Shown: in pieces, positions 1 through 8,807 of the stretch
Position numbering within the stretch: position 1 is the first letter of the stretch
Layout of the letters: each line of letters opens with the position of its first letter
Source of the DNA: Actinomycetota bacterium
GTDB lineage: Bacteria; Actinomycetota; Acidimicrobiia; Acidimicrobiales; Ilumatobacteraceae
DNA: 64,000 nucleotides
Assembly: GCA_016870215.1 (NCBI GenBank)
Contig: VGCD01000007.1
Span: 16,310 to 80,309 of the forward strand
Reading direction: 5' to 3'
Translations under genes and position numbers: made by a program
Notes under the pieces: generated by a model
The model's database searches: none
Seen by the model: only the letters and a program-made list of their open reading frames with translations
What the model was told of the DNA's origin: nothing

Positions 1-196
1 TGGTGTCTCCGAGTGCATGGCGGGACTCGCCGCTCATGATTGCGATACGCGCAGGCCAGGTGCGCTTGTGGTTCGGGGCCCACATGATTGCGTCGCACAG
101 CTCTTGTAGGACATCACGCGATACAACGCTCGTCGGGTTGATCTGCAGATTGCTACGGCGGCGACGAATATGTGCGGCGAGCTCGAGTGGTTCCAC
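1..196 (-). CDS. Nitroreductase family protein, N-terminal part (runs off the window)
   Basis: This is the first 65 codons of a gene that leaves the window at base 1. Read from the GTG at 196, the frame is open and gives an early Arg cluster (IRRRRSN) followed by a WAPNHKRTWPAR segment. Both are typical of the N-terminus of FMN-dependent nitroreductases, where the Arg cluster contacts the FMN phosphate. The start lies 7 bases past the dapD stop codon, so it is probably the third gene of the lysS-dapD operon. No link to lysine synthesis is implied by the family. The substrate cannot be inferred, and the C-terminal half is not visible. Confidence 0.7.
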   Translation of the reverse strand, partial: MEPLELAAHIRRRRSNLQINPTSVVSRDVLQELCDAIMWAPNHKRTWPARIAIMSGESRHALGDT

Positions 197-203
197 GGTG
201 TGG

Positions 204-1121
204 TTAGTTCTTGTGCAAGGCACTGTTGAGGCCGCCCCACGAGCCCGATCGAGCGACTGCTTCGACTGCGCCGGTTTGACTGTTGCGGCGAAAGAGAAGG
301 CCACTAGCTCCACTCAGTTCGCGTCCCTTGCGCACGACGCCGTCAGGATCTTTCATCAGAGTTCCAGCCGTCACGTACAGACCTGCCTCGATAATGCAGT
401 CGTCTCCTAGTGAGATACCGACACCACTGTTGGCGCCGAGCAGACAACGTTCGCCGATGGTGACCACTTCTTTGCCACCACCGGACAAGGTGCCCATGAT
501 CGAAGCGCCACCGCCGATGTCTGAGCCGTCACCAACGATGACCCCGGCAGAAATGCGTCCCTCCACCATCGATGTTCCGAGGGTTCCGGCGTTGAAATTG
601 CAGAAGCCCTCGTGCATGACCGTCGTGCCAGCAGCAAGATGGGCACCGAGGCGCACACGGCTTGCATCGGCGATGCGAACTCCGCTGGGCACCACGTAAT
701 CGGTCATGCGTGGGAACTTGTCGACACCATGAACAACGAGATGCTCGCCCCGACGCGCAATATTCCACGACACGCTCTCGAGTGATTCGAGAGGCACAGG
801 CCCTCGACTGGTCCAGGCAACGTTCGCCAACAACCCGAAGGCACCGTCAAGGTTGACAGTGCGCGGTGCCGCAAGGCGATGTGACAGCAGATGAAGCCGC
901 AAGTACACGTCAGCAGCACTACTTGGCGCAGTTGACGTGTCGACAACGAAGCTCACTGGTCGAAGTGCAACGCCACGATCTGGGTCCGTGTCGATTGCTG
1001 TTGTCACAGACGGGGGATCAGTCGGAACTGAATCACCCCAACCCAATGCGCGGAATCGAACATCGAGGACTTCACCCTGAAGCCCGACAGTGGCAAGGCC
1101 AATGCCCCATGCAGCACTCAT
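204..1121 (-). CDS. dapD: 2,3,4,5-tetrahydropyridine-2,6-dicarboxylate N-succinyltransferase, actinobacterial type
   Basis: The protein (305 aa) transfers succinyl from succinyl-CoA to tetrahydrodipicolinate in the succinylase branch of lysine and meso-diaminopimelate synthesis; it acts in the cytosol. Residues 1-140 form the N-terminal domain. Residues 150-260 show the hexapeptide periodicity of a left-handed beta-helix ([17 protein letters not shown], then [21 protein letters not shown]). MVEGR at 185-189 holds Glu187, which matches the catalytic Glu of the mycobacterial enzyme (known of the family). Length is close to the mycobacterial protein. The ATG overlaps the lysS stop by 4 bases (ATGA), so lysyl-tRNA synthetase and a lysine-pathway enzyme are translationally coupled. 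Confidence 0.93.
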   Translation of the reverse strand: MSAAWGIGLATVGLQGEVLDVRFRALGWGDSVPTDPPSVTTAIDTDPDRGVALRPVSFVVDTSTAPSSAADVYLRLHLLSHRLAAPRTVNLDGAFGLLANVAWTSRGPVPLESLESVSWNIARRGEHLVVHGVDKFPRMTDYVVPSGVRIADASRVRLGAHLAAGTTVMHEGFCNFNAGTLGTSMVEGRISAGVIVGDGSDIGGGASIMGTLSGGGKEVVTIGERCLLGANSGVGISLGDDCIIEAGLYVTAGTLMKDPDGVVRKGRELSGASGLLFRRNSQTGAVEAVARSGSWGGLNSALHKN

Positions 1122-2629
1122 TGTTCGAACACCTCCGGTCGCAATGTGGGGAACAAGATGACGTCTTTGATGGAAGCTGCACCCGCAAGGAGAATGGCCA
1201 CTCGGTCGATGCCGATGCCAAGGCCGCCTGTTGGTGGCATTCCGAATTCGAGCGCGCGTAGGTAGTCCTCGTCAACGGTGCCAGCCTCCAAGTTGCCAGC
1301 CGCCTTCGACTTCTCTTCTTCTTCAAAGCGCTGGCGTTGCTCGACAGGGTCATTCAACTCGCTGTAACCATTTGCCAGTTCACGACCGCCAACGAACAAT
1401 TCGAAACGTTCGGTGAGATGCGCATCATTCCGGTCAACGCGGGCGAGAGGGCTGATCTCCACAGGATGTCCGGTGACGAACGTCGGCTCACGCAGCGCAG
1501 CTTCTGAAGTGGCTTCGAACAACTCCTCAATGATCTTTCCTGGTCCCCATTGTGCTTCGACTTTCACGCTGTGCCGAGAAGCGAGCTCGACCAACTGTGC
1601 ACGCGGTTGCGAAGGGTGCACCTCGACGCCAGTTGCTTCAGTCACCAGATCAATCATTCGAACGCGACGCCACGGCTTTGCCAAGTCAACGGGTTTCTCA
1701 TCGATCATGACCACAGACGACCCGGTTGCGTCGACAGCAGCATTCGTAATGAGGGTCTCGGTGATGGCCATGACATCGCTGTAGTCGGCGAATGCTTGGT
1801 AGAGCTCTATCATCGTGAATTCCGGATTGTGGCGTGGCGAGATGCCCTCATTGCGAAACACGCGACCGATTTCATACACGCGTTCCATGCCACCGACAAT
1901 GAGGCGCTTCAGGTGCAATTCAAGTGCGATACGCAGAAACAGCTGCATGTCGAGTGCGTTGTGATGCGTGAGGAACGGTCGTGCGTGGGCACCGCCGGCC
2001 TCGACGTGCAATACAGGCGTTTCAACTTCGATGAAGCCTTGCCCGGCAAGAGTGCGCCTGAAGCTCGCAATGATCTCATGCCGCACAGCAAACGCGCGGC
2101 GTGACGATTCATTCATGATGAGGTCGGCATAGCGTTGGCGATAGCGGGTATCTGTGTCAGTGAGTCCGTGCCACTTGTCGGGCAGTGGTCGAACGGCCTT
2201 CGAGAGCAACACAACAGCAGTGGTCTTGACTGACAATTCACCTTTGCGTGTGGTCATCACCGTTCCGTGAGCACCGACCCAGTCGCCAAGGTCAAGTGCT
2301 GCAATGTCGTCGAACTGTTCGTCACCGACGACGGCTTTGGACACAAACAACTGCAACTGATTGGTGCGATCTTGGATGGTGAGGAAGATGAGTTTGCCTT
2401 GGTCGCGTTTCAACATGACGCGTCCGGCGAGAGCAACTTGCGCGTCTGTCTCGGTGCCGGCCTCGAGGTGCCCGTGGGCGGAACGCACGTCTGCAAGGGA
2501 GTGCGAGCGGTCGAAGCGGTATGGGTACGGCTCGCTGCCAGATGAACGTCGACGCGCAATGTCGTTCAGGCGGCGTTCCTTCTCTGCTTCGAGGCCCGTG
2601 GCCGAATGGTCGTCGAGTTCCTCGCTCAC
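1118..2629 (-). CDS. lysS: Lysyl-tRNA synthetase, class II
   Basis: The enzyme charges tRNA-Lys. From the GTG at 2629 the protein is 503 aa, the usual length. It has an N-terminal OB-fold anticodon-binding domain (about 60-145), the [14 protein letters not shown] segment near 158-170, class II motif 2 ([16 protein letters not shown], from about 258) and motif 3 ([14 protein letters not shown], from about 463). The frame is open further upstream to 2839, but that extension is low-complexity and overlaps the divergent gene, so I place the start at GTG 2629. AAGGA lies only 2 bases before it, a tight ribosome-site spacing. It heads the leftward operon with dapD. Confidence 0.93.
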   Translation of the reverse strand: MSEELDDHSATGLEAEKERRLNDIARRRSSGSEPYPYRFDRSHSLADVRSAHGHLEAGTETDAQVALAGRVMLKRDQGKLIFLTIQDRTNQLQLFVSKAVVGDEQFDDIAALDLGDWVGAHGTVMTTRKGELSVKTTAVVLLSKAVRPLPDKWHGLTDTDTRYRQRYADLIMNESSRRAFAVRHEIIASFRRTLAGQGFIEVETPVLHVEAGGAHARPFLTHHNALDMQLFLRIALELHLKRLIVGGMERVYEIGRVFRNEGISPRHNPEFTMIELYQAFADYSDVMAITETLITNAAVDATGSSVVMIDEKPVDLAKPWRRVRMIDLVTEATGVEVHPSQPRAQLVELASRHSVKVEAQWGPGKIIEELFEATSEAALREPTFVTGHPVEISPLARVDRNDAHLTERFELFVGGRELANGYSELNDPVEQRQRFEEEEKSKAAGNLEAGTVDEDYLRALEFGMPPTGGLGIGIDRVAILLAGAASIKDVILFPTLRPEVFEQ

Positions 2630-2715
2630 AGTCCTTACACCGTAGTTGTTCGGCCCACCAGAGCAGGAGGTCGATTCAGAACTATCGTTTCCGTGTGCGC
2701 ACGACGGCAAGGCAG

Positions 2716-4161
2716 ATGGCGCGAGGGGCGGTCGTGTTTTCCGTGGTGCTCGCTTCAGTGTCTCCGAACGTTCAGGCGCAAGATCGCGTCTCGTCATCCG
2801 GTTCGCCACGATTCGCCGTATCTGCAATGACCGGCCCAAAACGACTGCTCATCGATTGGATGTCGGTGTCAAGTGGCAAGGGATTTTCCACCGCACAAGT
2901 CCGAGGTATCCAGCAAATTGCGAAGCGAACCGGTTTCACGGGCTTTGGTGTGCGGTTTCCGACACTGCAGATGCGTGAGCAGCGTCGCGCGGCCGGTTCA
3001 CGCATCAGCAAGGGTGCCGGTGCATCGGTGAGTGGTGGATGGGTGGTGCCACTCGCAACGATGGCCATCGATGTGACGTTGGCCCGCGTGATCTCAGGTG
3101 CTGCGATTGCTGACGTGCTGGCTGACGGCAGGGCGGCAATCGGTGTCACAAGTGCCCGACTGCGAGACGCGCGAGTGGGTGATGTGCTCGTGGTGAATGA
3201 CAAGTGGGGCAAACCGTTTGACATCGAGATCGGAGCGATTGTTGACGATGACCACGTCGACAACGGCGATCTCTTGGTGTCTACCGAATTTGCTGATGAC
3301 CTGATGGCGACCAAGGTGCACAAGGTGCTCGTGATTGGGGAAGGGGAACCTGCAGTTTTCCAGCGAGAGTTGCGAGGTGGCACATTCCGAAACGGTGCGG
3401 TGTATCGATTGCGTCGATCATGGGATCCACCCGACCCGGATGCCACTTTGGGAACGGCGAAATTCAAGGAATTGCTCGGAGAATTTCGAGTGAAAGATGC
3501 AGGAAACGGTCGACTTCACATCAGCAACGACTGGCGTGGTGTGAGCATCAAGTGGCTCCACACGTTCAAGGACATCCCTATTCGCGCTAACTGTCACAAG
3601 GAAATTGTCGGACCGCTACAGGGTGCACTCACAGAAGTCTTCAAGGCCGGTCTTGCTAAGGCAATTGATGTGCGCAACACGAATCGGTACGGAGGCTGTT
3701 TTCAGGGGCGCATTAGTCGACTCGCCGATGATTTCGGAAATATCTCGCGACATTCTTGGGGTGGCGCACTTGACATCAACACTTCGACGAACGGTCAGGG
3801 CATGCGGCCGACGTTGAATTGTCAGGTCGTGCGCATCTTTCGCAAATGGGGTTTTGCGTGGGGAGGAAACTTTGCTGTTGCTGACGGTATGCACTTCGAA
3901 TTCGTAGGCGAACCACGTCACGATTGGGGCTTCAACTCGCAGTTCTGTCCGAATGAGGCCCCTGTGCCGACCACCTCAATTCCGCGCATGAGACTCACGC
4001 CTCGAACCACGCTCGAATCAACGACGACTACAACTGCGCCCGCCACAACTTCAGTCATATCTGATGCGGCATCGACGACCACTTCAACGGCAACAACAAC
4101 ATCGACATCCGTTGCAACGACTGTGACAACTTTGCCGTATGTGTCGACGTCGACAACATGA
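2716..4161 (+). CDS. Secreted M15-type D,D-/L,D-peptidase-like protein with Thr/Ser-rich tail
   Basis: From ATG 2716 the protein is 481 aa and begins with a signal peptide (MARGAVVFSVVLASVSPNVQA, cleavage expected near residue 21). A GTG at 2695 would add seven residues. The middle (about 40-330) is not recognised. The C-terminal catalytic domain has SRHSWGGALDIN at 344-355 and MHFEF ending near 395, the SxHxxGxAxD and HxE zinc-site patterns of the M15 / VanY family, which cleave peptidoglycan stem peptides. Residues 435-481 are almost all Thr, Ser, Ala and Val, like a glycosylated spacer. It is divergent from lysS and lies 21 bases before lpdA. The catalytic domain is clear; the substrate is inferred. 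Confidence 0.75.
   Translation: MARGAVVFSVVLASVSPNVQAQDRVSSSGSPRFAVSAMTGPKRLLIDWMSVSSGKGFSTAQVRGIQQIAKRTGFTGFGVRFPTLQMREQRRAAGSRISKGAGASVSGGWVVPLATMAIDVTLARVISGAAIADVLADGRAAIGVTSARLRDARVGDVLVVNDKWGKPFDIEIGAIVDDDHVDNGDLLVSTEFADDLMATKVHKVLVIGEGEPAVFQRELRGGTFRNGAVYRLRRSWDPPDPDATLGTAKFKELLGEFRVKDAGNGRLHISNDWRGVSIKWLHTFKDIPIRANCHKEIVGPLQGALTEVFKAGLAKAIDVRNTNRYGGCFQGRISRLADDFGNISRHSWGGALDINTSTNGQGMRPTLNCQVVRIFRKWGFAWGGNFAVADGMHFEFVGEPRHDWGFNSQFCPNEAPVPTTSIPRMRLTPRTTLESTTTTTAPATTSVISDAASTTTSTATTTSTSVATTVTTLPYVSTSTT
4018..4158 (+). repeat. Low-complexity Thr/Ser-coding tract
   Basis: The last 47 codons of the M15-type peptidase gene are dominated by acn and tcn codons (runs such as acgacgactacaactgcgcc and gcaacaacaacatcgacatc). 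They are degenerate short repeats rather than an exact tandem array. The encoded tail resembles O-glycosylated linkers of actinobacterial secreted proteins. It may vary in length between strains. Confidence 0.7.
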
Positions 4162-4182
4162 CCAGCAGTAGCGTTTGACACT

Positions 4183-5544
4183 ATGACGAAGCGATTCGTG
4201 ATCATCGGTGGTGGTCCGGCCGGCAATGCTGCAGCAAGCACCGCTGCCCGACTGGGCGCCGAGGTCACCATCGTCGAACGGGACATCATCGGTGGGGCGG
4301 CACATCTGCTTGATTGCGTGCCTTCCAAGGCAATGATCGCTACTGGTGGTGCGCTCACCATGACTCAACGTTTCGCCGGCATGGGTGTCGAGCAGCACGA
4401 CGTAGAAGTTGACGTTGACACCTTGTCCGAGCGCATCTCCAACATTACTGAGCGCCTGAAGGCAACTACCACCGATTTGCTCATGAGCCAAGGTGTTCGC
4501 ATCATGAGAGGCGTCGCAACGTTCGTCGATGACCGACACGTGCGCGTCGAGGGCGCCGACGGGCAAGAAGTGCTCGAGGCCGATGCGGTACTGGTGTCGA
4601 CAGGTTCGCGACCACGAATTCCAGGCTGGGTCGAACCAGACGGAACCAGAATTCTCACCACGCGTGACTGTTATCCGCCCAAAGTGTTCCCAAAGAGCAT
4701 TGTGGTCATCGGATCTGGCGTCACCGGTGTTGAATTCGTCCACATGTTCACTTCATTCGGTGCCGACGTCACCCTTGTGGTCAGTCGGCAACAGGTGCTC
4801 CCAGGAAAAGATCCTGAAGCAGCTGCAGCTCTTGAAGACAGTTTCCTGGCGCGCGGTGTGAAGCTGTTGAAAGGGGCTCGCGCTCAGTCCATTGATGTGG
4901 TTGGCGACGAAGTGGTCGTGAGGTGTGACGACGGTCGTGAAGTGCGAGCCACGCATGCAGTGTTGGCCATCGGATCTGAGCCAAACGTAGAAGGGCTCAA
5001 CCTTGAGGGGGCGGGCGTTGCACTTGATTCTCGGGGTTATATCGATATTGATCAATGGTGTCGCACCAACGTGCCGCATGTGTACGCGGCAGGCGACGTG
5101 AGTGGAAAATTGCCGCTGTCATCTGTCGCCACCATGCAGGGACGCAAGATCGCAGAACATCTCATGGGGGTCATTCGCGACGATCATCGTCACCTCGCGT
5201 ACGACAAGGCAGCATCAGCAATTTTCACCAAACCTGAGATCGCCGATGTTGGTCTGGCCGAAGCAGAGGCGTTTGCGCTCGGTCGCAAGATTCGAGTCAC
5301 CAAGGTGCCATTCTCGTCAACCGCAAAGGCCCTTATTCACAATGATCCGACTGGTTTTGTGAAGCTCATTTCAGATCCGAATACCGGAGTCGTGCTTGGT
5401 GGCACCATCGTCGGACGTCACGCTGGCGAGCTCATCAGCATGATTGCCCTCGCAGTCACTGCACATCTCAAAGTGGTCGACATTCTCGACACGCTTCTCG
5501 TGCATCCGTCGCTAGCTGAAGCAGTGACTGAATCCGCCGAATGA
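4183..5544 (+). CDS. lpdA: LpdA-like NAD(P)H:quinone oxidoreductase (disulfide-reductase fold lacking one redox Cys)
   Basis: The protein (453 aa) has the two-dinucleotide fold of the pyridine nucleotide-disulfide reductases: FAD motif IIGGGPAG at 7-14, NAD(P) motif GSGVTGVEF at 177-185, a second FAD motif YAAGDVSG near 305, and a C-terminal dimerisation domain. The redox segment reads GGAAHLLDCVPSK (37-49), so Cys45 is present but the first Cys of CxxxxC is replaced by Ala/Leu. Mycobacterium LpdA (Rv3303c) has the same loss and acts as a quinone reductase rather than a lipoamide dehydrogenase. Unlike Rv3303c, this protein keeps the His of the C-terminal HPxxxE motif (VHPSLAEA). A dihydrolipoamide dehydrogenase role is therefore unlikely. 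Confidence 0.85.
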   Translation: MTKRFVIIGGGPAGNAAASTAARLGAEVTIVERDIIGGAAHLLDCVPSKAMIATGGALTMTQRFAGMGVEQHDVEVDVDTLSERISNITERLKATTTDLLMSQGVRIMRGVATFVDDRHVRVEGADGQEVLEADAVLVSTGSRPRIPGWVEPDGTRILTTRDCYPPKVFPKSIVVIGSGVTGVEFVHMFTSFGADVTLVVSRQQVLPGKDPEAAAALEDSFLARGVKLLKGARAQSIDVVGDEVVVRCDDGREVRATHAVLAIGSEPNVEGLNLEGAGVALDSRGYIDIDQWCRTNVPHVYAAGDVSGKLPLSSVATMQGRKIAEHLMGVIRDDHRHLAYDKAASAIFTKPEIADVGLAEAEAFALGRKIRVTKVPFSSTAKALIHNDPTGFVKLISDPNTGVVLGGTIVGRHAGELISMIALAVTAHLKVVDILDTLLVHPSLAEAVTESAE

Positions 5545-5558
5545 CCTTTATGAGGTCA
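5542..5558 (+). terminator. Short hairpin at the end of lpdA, possible weak terminator
   Basis: TGACCT-ttatg-AGGTCA is a perfect 6-base inverted repeat that starts on the lpdA stop codon. It sits in the 32-base convergent gap before the PQ-loop gene. There is no T-tract after it on either strand, so intrinsic termination is uncertain. Confidence 0.3.
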
Positions 5559-5576
5559 GGTCAACAATCTCCGCCG

Positions 5577-6191
5577 TCAGGCTGAAACGAGTGCTCGGCC
5601 CGTCAGAGCGAGTCCATTGGCGAGGCGCCAGCGCGTCGCGCGCACCAAGATGAAGATCATCATCGGAATCGTGATGTAGTTCACGACCGACATCACCGGG
5701 TCATTAATCACCCATCCAAATGCCATCCAACTCGACGCTGAGATGATGGTGACCACCCACGATGCGAGTGATATCGCGTGCATATTTTCCGCGCGAGCAA
5801 CGTGAACTGCCTGCGGCACGAGAGACGACGCACTCACGACAGTGGCGGTCCAGCCAAAAGCGGTTGAGGGAAGTGGTAACAACACCACGAGCACGACGGC
5901 AAAGAGAGCGGCAAAGCGGGTGAGCATCACGCGTGGCACGCGGCCGTGTCGCCACATCACCGTGATGATGATCGACTGCGCGACAATGAACGAAGCGTTT
6001 GAGAACCAGATTGCAGTGTTTTCTGCGCCAAGTCCGTAGGCGAACCACAAACCGGCGCCCACCACTCCGTAGACAGCTGCGAAGGCCGACAATCCTTGAG
6101 TGCTGTCATGTCGCACGGTGCGCCAGACCTGAGGCCAGATGAACGAGAGACTCAACACGGTGCACCACGCCGCGAAGAACGATTCCATCAT
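5577..6191 (-). CDS. Seven-helix double PQ-loop membrane protein, SWEET-like
   Basis: The protein (204 aa) has seven hydrophobic segments in a 3+1+3 order: about 4-24, 33-54, 60-80, 91-112, 114-132, 140-162 and 166-186. Each three-helix unit carries a Pro-Gln pair in its first helix (PQ at 20-21 and 126-127), a Trp in the second (49 and 155) and an Asn in the third (65 and 171). All three pairs are exactly 106 residues apart. In SemiSWEET sugar transporters the substrate-site Trp and Asn are also 16 residues apart. Most bacterial members have one unit of about 90 aa; this one is a fused pair as in eukaryotic SWEETs. A sugar or amino-acid facilitator role is inferred. It lies 27 bases after the biotin carboxylase gene. 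Confidence 0.75.
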   Translation of the reverse strand: MMESFFAAWCTVLSLSFIWPQVWRTVRHDSTQGLSAFAAVYGVVGAGLWFAYGLGAENTAIWFSNASFIVAQSIIITVMWRHGRVPRVMLTRFAALFAVVLVVLLPLPSTAFGWTATVVSASSLVPQAVHVARAENMHAISLASWVVTIISASSWMAFGWVINDPVMSVVNYITIPMMIFILVRATRWRLANGLALTGRALVSA

Positions 6192-6218
6192 CAGATTGTC
6201 AACGACAAAGCGCGAGCC

Positions 6219-7982
6219 TTATTCGATGACGACCACCACATCGCCAGCACCGACTGTGTCGCCTGGCTTCACGTTGATGGCCTTCACTGTGCCGGCCTTG
6301 TCGGCCTCGATCTGGTTTTCCATCTTCATCGCCTCGAGCACCACCACGCTCTGACCCGACTGCACTTGTTGACCTATTTCGACAAGCACTTTGACGATGG
6401 TTCCCTGCATGGGGACGGCGACTTGGCCGCTTCCTCCACCGGACCCGCCGCCACTTCCAGAACCAGCGCGTGCCGGTTTCTTTGCCTTCGATGTTGCTGC
6501 AACAGTGCCGACAGTCTCAGGAACCCACAACTTCACATCGAAGCGTCGCCCGTTGACCTCCACTGTCGTCGAACGTTGCACGAGCGGTGTTCCATCGTCG
6601 TCTGGTGCCGTTGCGGGTGATGCGTCAACTCCGGACAAATCGAGTCGCTCTTCAACCCACTTTGTGGAGTGGGTGAACGACTTGAAGTCAGGATGTTCCA
6701 GAATTGCGATATCTGCAGGGATGGTGGTGGCGATACCTTCGACCACCATCTCTTTCAGTGCGCGGATGGTGCGAGCAATCGCCGTGTCACGATCCTTGCC
6801 CCACACGATGAGCTTGCCGACGAGGTTGTCGTAGTACTGGCTAATCGAATCGCCGGCCTCATAACCCGAGTCGAAGCGCACTCCGAATCCGTCAGATGTC
6901 ACCAACTTGGTAATCGGACCAGGGGAGGGAAGAAACTTCCCGCCTGCCGGGTTCTCAGCGTTGATGCGCACTTCGATGGCGTGTCCACGGCGAGTTGCAA
7001 GTACTTGCTTCTGATTCATCGGCAACTTTTCGCCCGATGCGACACGAATCTGCCATTCGACGAGATCGATACCAGTGATGGCCTCGGTGACAGGGTGTTC
7101 AACTTGTAGGCGAGTGTTCATCTCGAGGAAGAAGAAGTCGCCATCCTGATAGATGAATTCAACGGTTCCTGCGTTGAAGTAGCCAACAGCTTTCGCTGCC
7201 TTGACTGCTGCTTCGCCCATCGCCTCTTCGACACCATCGGGTAACGCTGTTGCCGGAGCCTCTTCGATGAGTTTCTGGTGACGACGCTGTGCAGAACAGT
7301 CACGCGTGCTGACCCACACCACATTTCCGTGTGTATCGCCAACCAACTGCACCTCGATGTGGCGTGGCCAAGTGAGGTATCGCTCGACGTAAATCTCGTC
7401 ACGACCGAAAAAGTTCTTGGCCTCACGCTGGGCTGAGTCCATGGCGTCTTGCACCTGGTCTGCTGAGTGCACCACTTTCATGCCTCGACCGCCGCCACCA
7501 AATGCAGCCTTGATTGCGATTGGCCATCCGAATTCATTTCCGAAGTCGGTGATCTCCTTCGCAGTGGTGACGAATTCGGTGGTGCCCGGAACAATTGGTG
7601 CACCTCCGCGAAGTGCGGCCTTGCGGCTCGACACCTTGTCGCCCATCTCTTCAATTGCTTCGGGTGGAGGTCCGATGAAAGCCACGCCCTGTGACGTGAT
7701 TGCTCGCGCAAAGTCGGCGTTCTCGCTGAAGAACCCGTAACCGGGGTGCACGCCATCGGCGCCACTCACTTTGATGGCATTCAGAATTGCTTCAGTGTTG
7801 AGGTAGCTCTCTGCTGCGGTTTGTCCGCCGAGTGCGTAGGCCTCATCGGCAAGTCGCACGTGCAACGCATTTCGATCGAGCTCGGAGTACACCGCGACGG
7901 TCGCGATTCCCATCTCTCGCGCAGCACGAATGACGCGCACGGCTATCTCGCCACGGTTTGCAATCAGGATCTTGTTCAACAC
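6219..7982 (-). CDS. Acetyl-/propionyl-CoA carboxylase alpha subunit (biotin carboxylase + biotin carrier)
   Basis: The protein (587 aa) carboxylates its own biotin with ATP and bicarbonate and passes the carboxyl group to a separate carboxyltransferase beta subunit. Residues 1-115 are the N-terminal fold (ILIANRGEIAVRVIRA), 116-330 the ATP-grasp domain (FGGGGRGMKVV; MNTRLQVEHPVTE), and 335-450 the C-terminal carboxylase domain. A Gly/Ser-rich linker (GSGSGGGSGGGSG) leads to a carrier domain with EAMKMEN, where Lys553 is biotinylated. It is the AccA3/BccA type that serves fatty-acid and propionyl-CoA metabolism in Actinobacteria. No beta subunit lies in the window. The start is GTG, 19 bases from the divergent biotin ligase. 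Confidence 0.93.
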   Translation of the reverse strand: MLNKILIANRGEIAVRVIRAAREMGIATVAVYSELDRNALHVRLADEAYALGGQTAAESYLNTEAILNAIKVSGADGVHPGYGFFSENADFARAITSQGVAFIGPPPEAIEEMGDKVSSRKAALRGGAPIVPGTTEFVTTAKEITDFGNEFGWPIAIKAAFGGGGRGMKVVHSADQVQDAMDSAQREAKNFFGRDEIYVERYLTWPRHIEVQLVGDTHGNVVWVSTRDCSAQRRHQKLIEEAPATALPDGVEEAMGEAAVKAAKAVGYFNAGTVEFIYQDGDFFFLEMNTRLQVEHPVTEAITGIDLVEWQIRVASGEKLPMNQKQVLATRRGHAIEVRINAENPAGGKFLPSPGPITKLVTSDGFGVRFDSGYEAGDSISQYYDNLVGKLIVWGKDRDTAIARTIRALKEMVVEGIATTIPADIAILEHPDFKSFTHSTKWVEERLDLSGVDASPATAPDDDGTPLVQRSTTVEVNGRRFDVKLWVPETVGTVAATSKAKKPARAGSGSGGGSGGGSGQVAVPMQGTIVKVLVEIGQQVQSGQSVVVLEAMKMENQIEADKAGTVKAINVKPGDTVGAGDVVVVIE

Positions 7983-8001
7983 AAGTGACTAGTTTGGTGC
8001 G

Positions 8002-8757
8002 ATGGACAGGGCAAATGCGAACCAATCGGACCGCTGGACCCTAAAAGAGGTGGCTGAAACGGGCAGCACGAACGCAGACCTAGTCCGAGAGGCGGAAAAT
8101 GGGGCTCCGGACCGCTGCGTGCTGCGGACTGACTTCCAAAGTGCTGGTAAGGGTCGACTCGACCGCAGGTGGGAAGCCCCAGCAGGCGTCAATGTCCTCG
8201 CCTCGTTTCTCTTTCGAGAGGTACCCGAGCACCCACATGTCCTCATGCAAGTGGTGGCGTTGGCAGTCGTGCAATCATCGGTTGAATTGTTCAGGTGTGA
8301 TGTGAAGTTGAAGTGGCCGAATGACTTGATGCTCAATGACACAAAAGTTGCGGGAGTGCTTGCGCAGTCTGGGTCGATCGATGCTGCGAGTGGTCGTCCC
8401 TCGTTTGTTGTTGTCGGAATTGGCATCAACATCGGCTGGGCACCTGAGGGTGCAGCTGCATTGAGTGCTGGAAGCAGTGTCGAACAACTTCGTGGATTAG
8501 GTCAGTCGCCATCTCACATGGTCAGGAACATGTGTCCGTACATTGACGACTTGCTCGATCTCGACCGGAAGACCTTGCATGAGCGTTATCGAGCACATCT
8601 CGCGACAATTGGCCGAGAGGTGCACGTGTCACTTCTTGGAGGTGAATTGCTCGCTGGTCGTGCAATCGACGTGGAAACTGATGGTCGACTTGTCGTCGTT
8701 GATGAATGTGCGATTACCCATCGATTCGACACGGCGGATGTCATACATCTGCGGTGA
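8002..8757 (+). CDS. birA: Biotin--[acetyl-CoA carboxylase] ligase, no DNA-binding domain
   Basis: The protein (251 aa) makes biotinyl-AMP and attaches biotin to carrier proteins. The catalytic domain begins at once with the GSTN segment (21-24), followed by the biotinyl-adenylate loop GKGRLDRRW (49-57), KWPND (104-108), KVAGVLAQ, and a GIGINIGW strand. A C-terminal SH3-like domain occupies about 200-251. There is no N-terminal helix-turn-helix, so it is a class I ligase and not a biotin-operon repressor. The start codon lies 19 bases from that of its likely substrate protein's gene on the other strand, a direct functional pairing. Confidence 0.92.
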   Translation: MDRANANQSDRWTLKEVAETGSTNADLVREAENGAPDRCVLRTDFQSAGKGRLDRRWEAPAGVNVLASFLFREVPEHPHVLMQVVALAVVQSSVELFRCDVKLKWPNDLMLNDTKVAGVLAQSGSIDAASGRPSFVVVGIGINIGWAPEGAAALSAGSSVEQLRGLGQSPSHMVRNMCPYIDDLLDLDRKTLHERYRAHLATIGREVHVSLLGGELLAGRAIDVETDGRLVVVDECAITHRFDTADVIHLR

Positions 8758-8807
8758 CATCCGACGAGTGACCACACCTGGCCAGGGTGGTTGATTAGCG
8801 TTGGTCC

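Noticed and set aside
3..410. A 135-codon plus-strand frame at the left edge
   Set aside because: It is antisense to the nitroreductase and dapD genes, both of which show family motifs.
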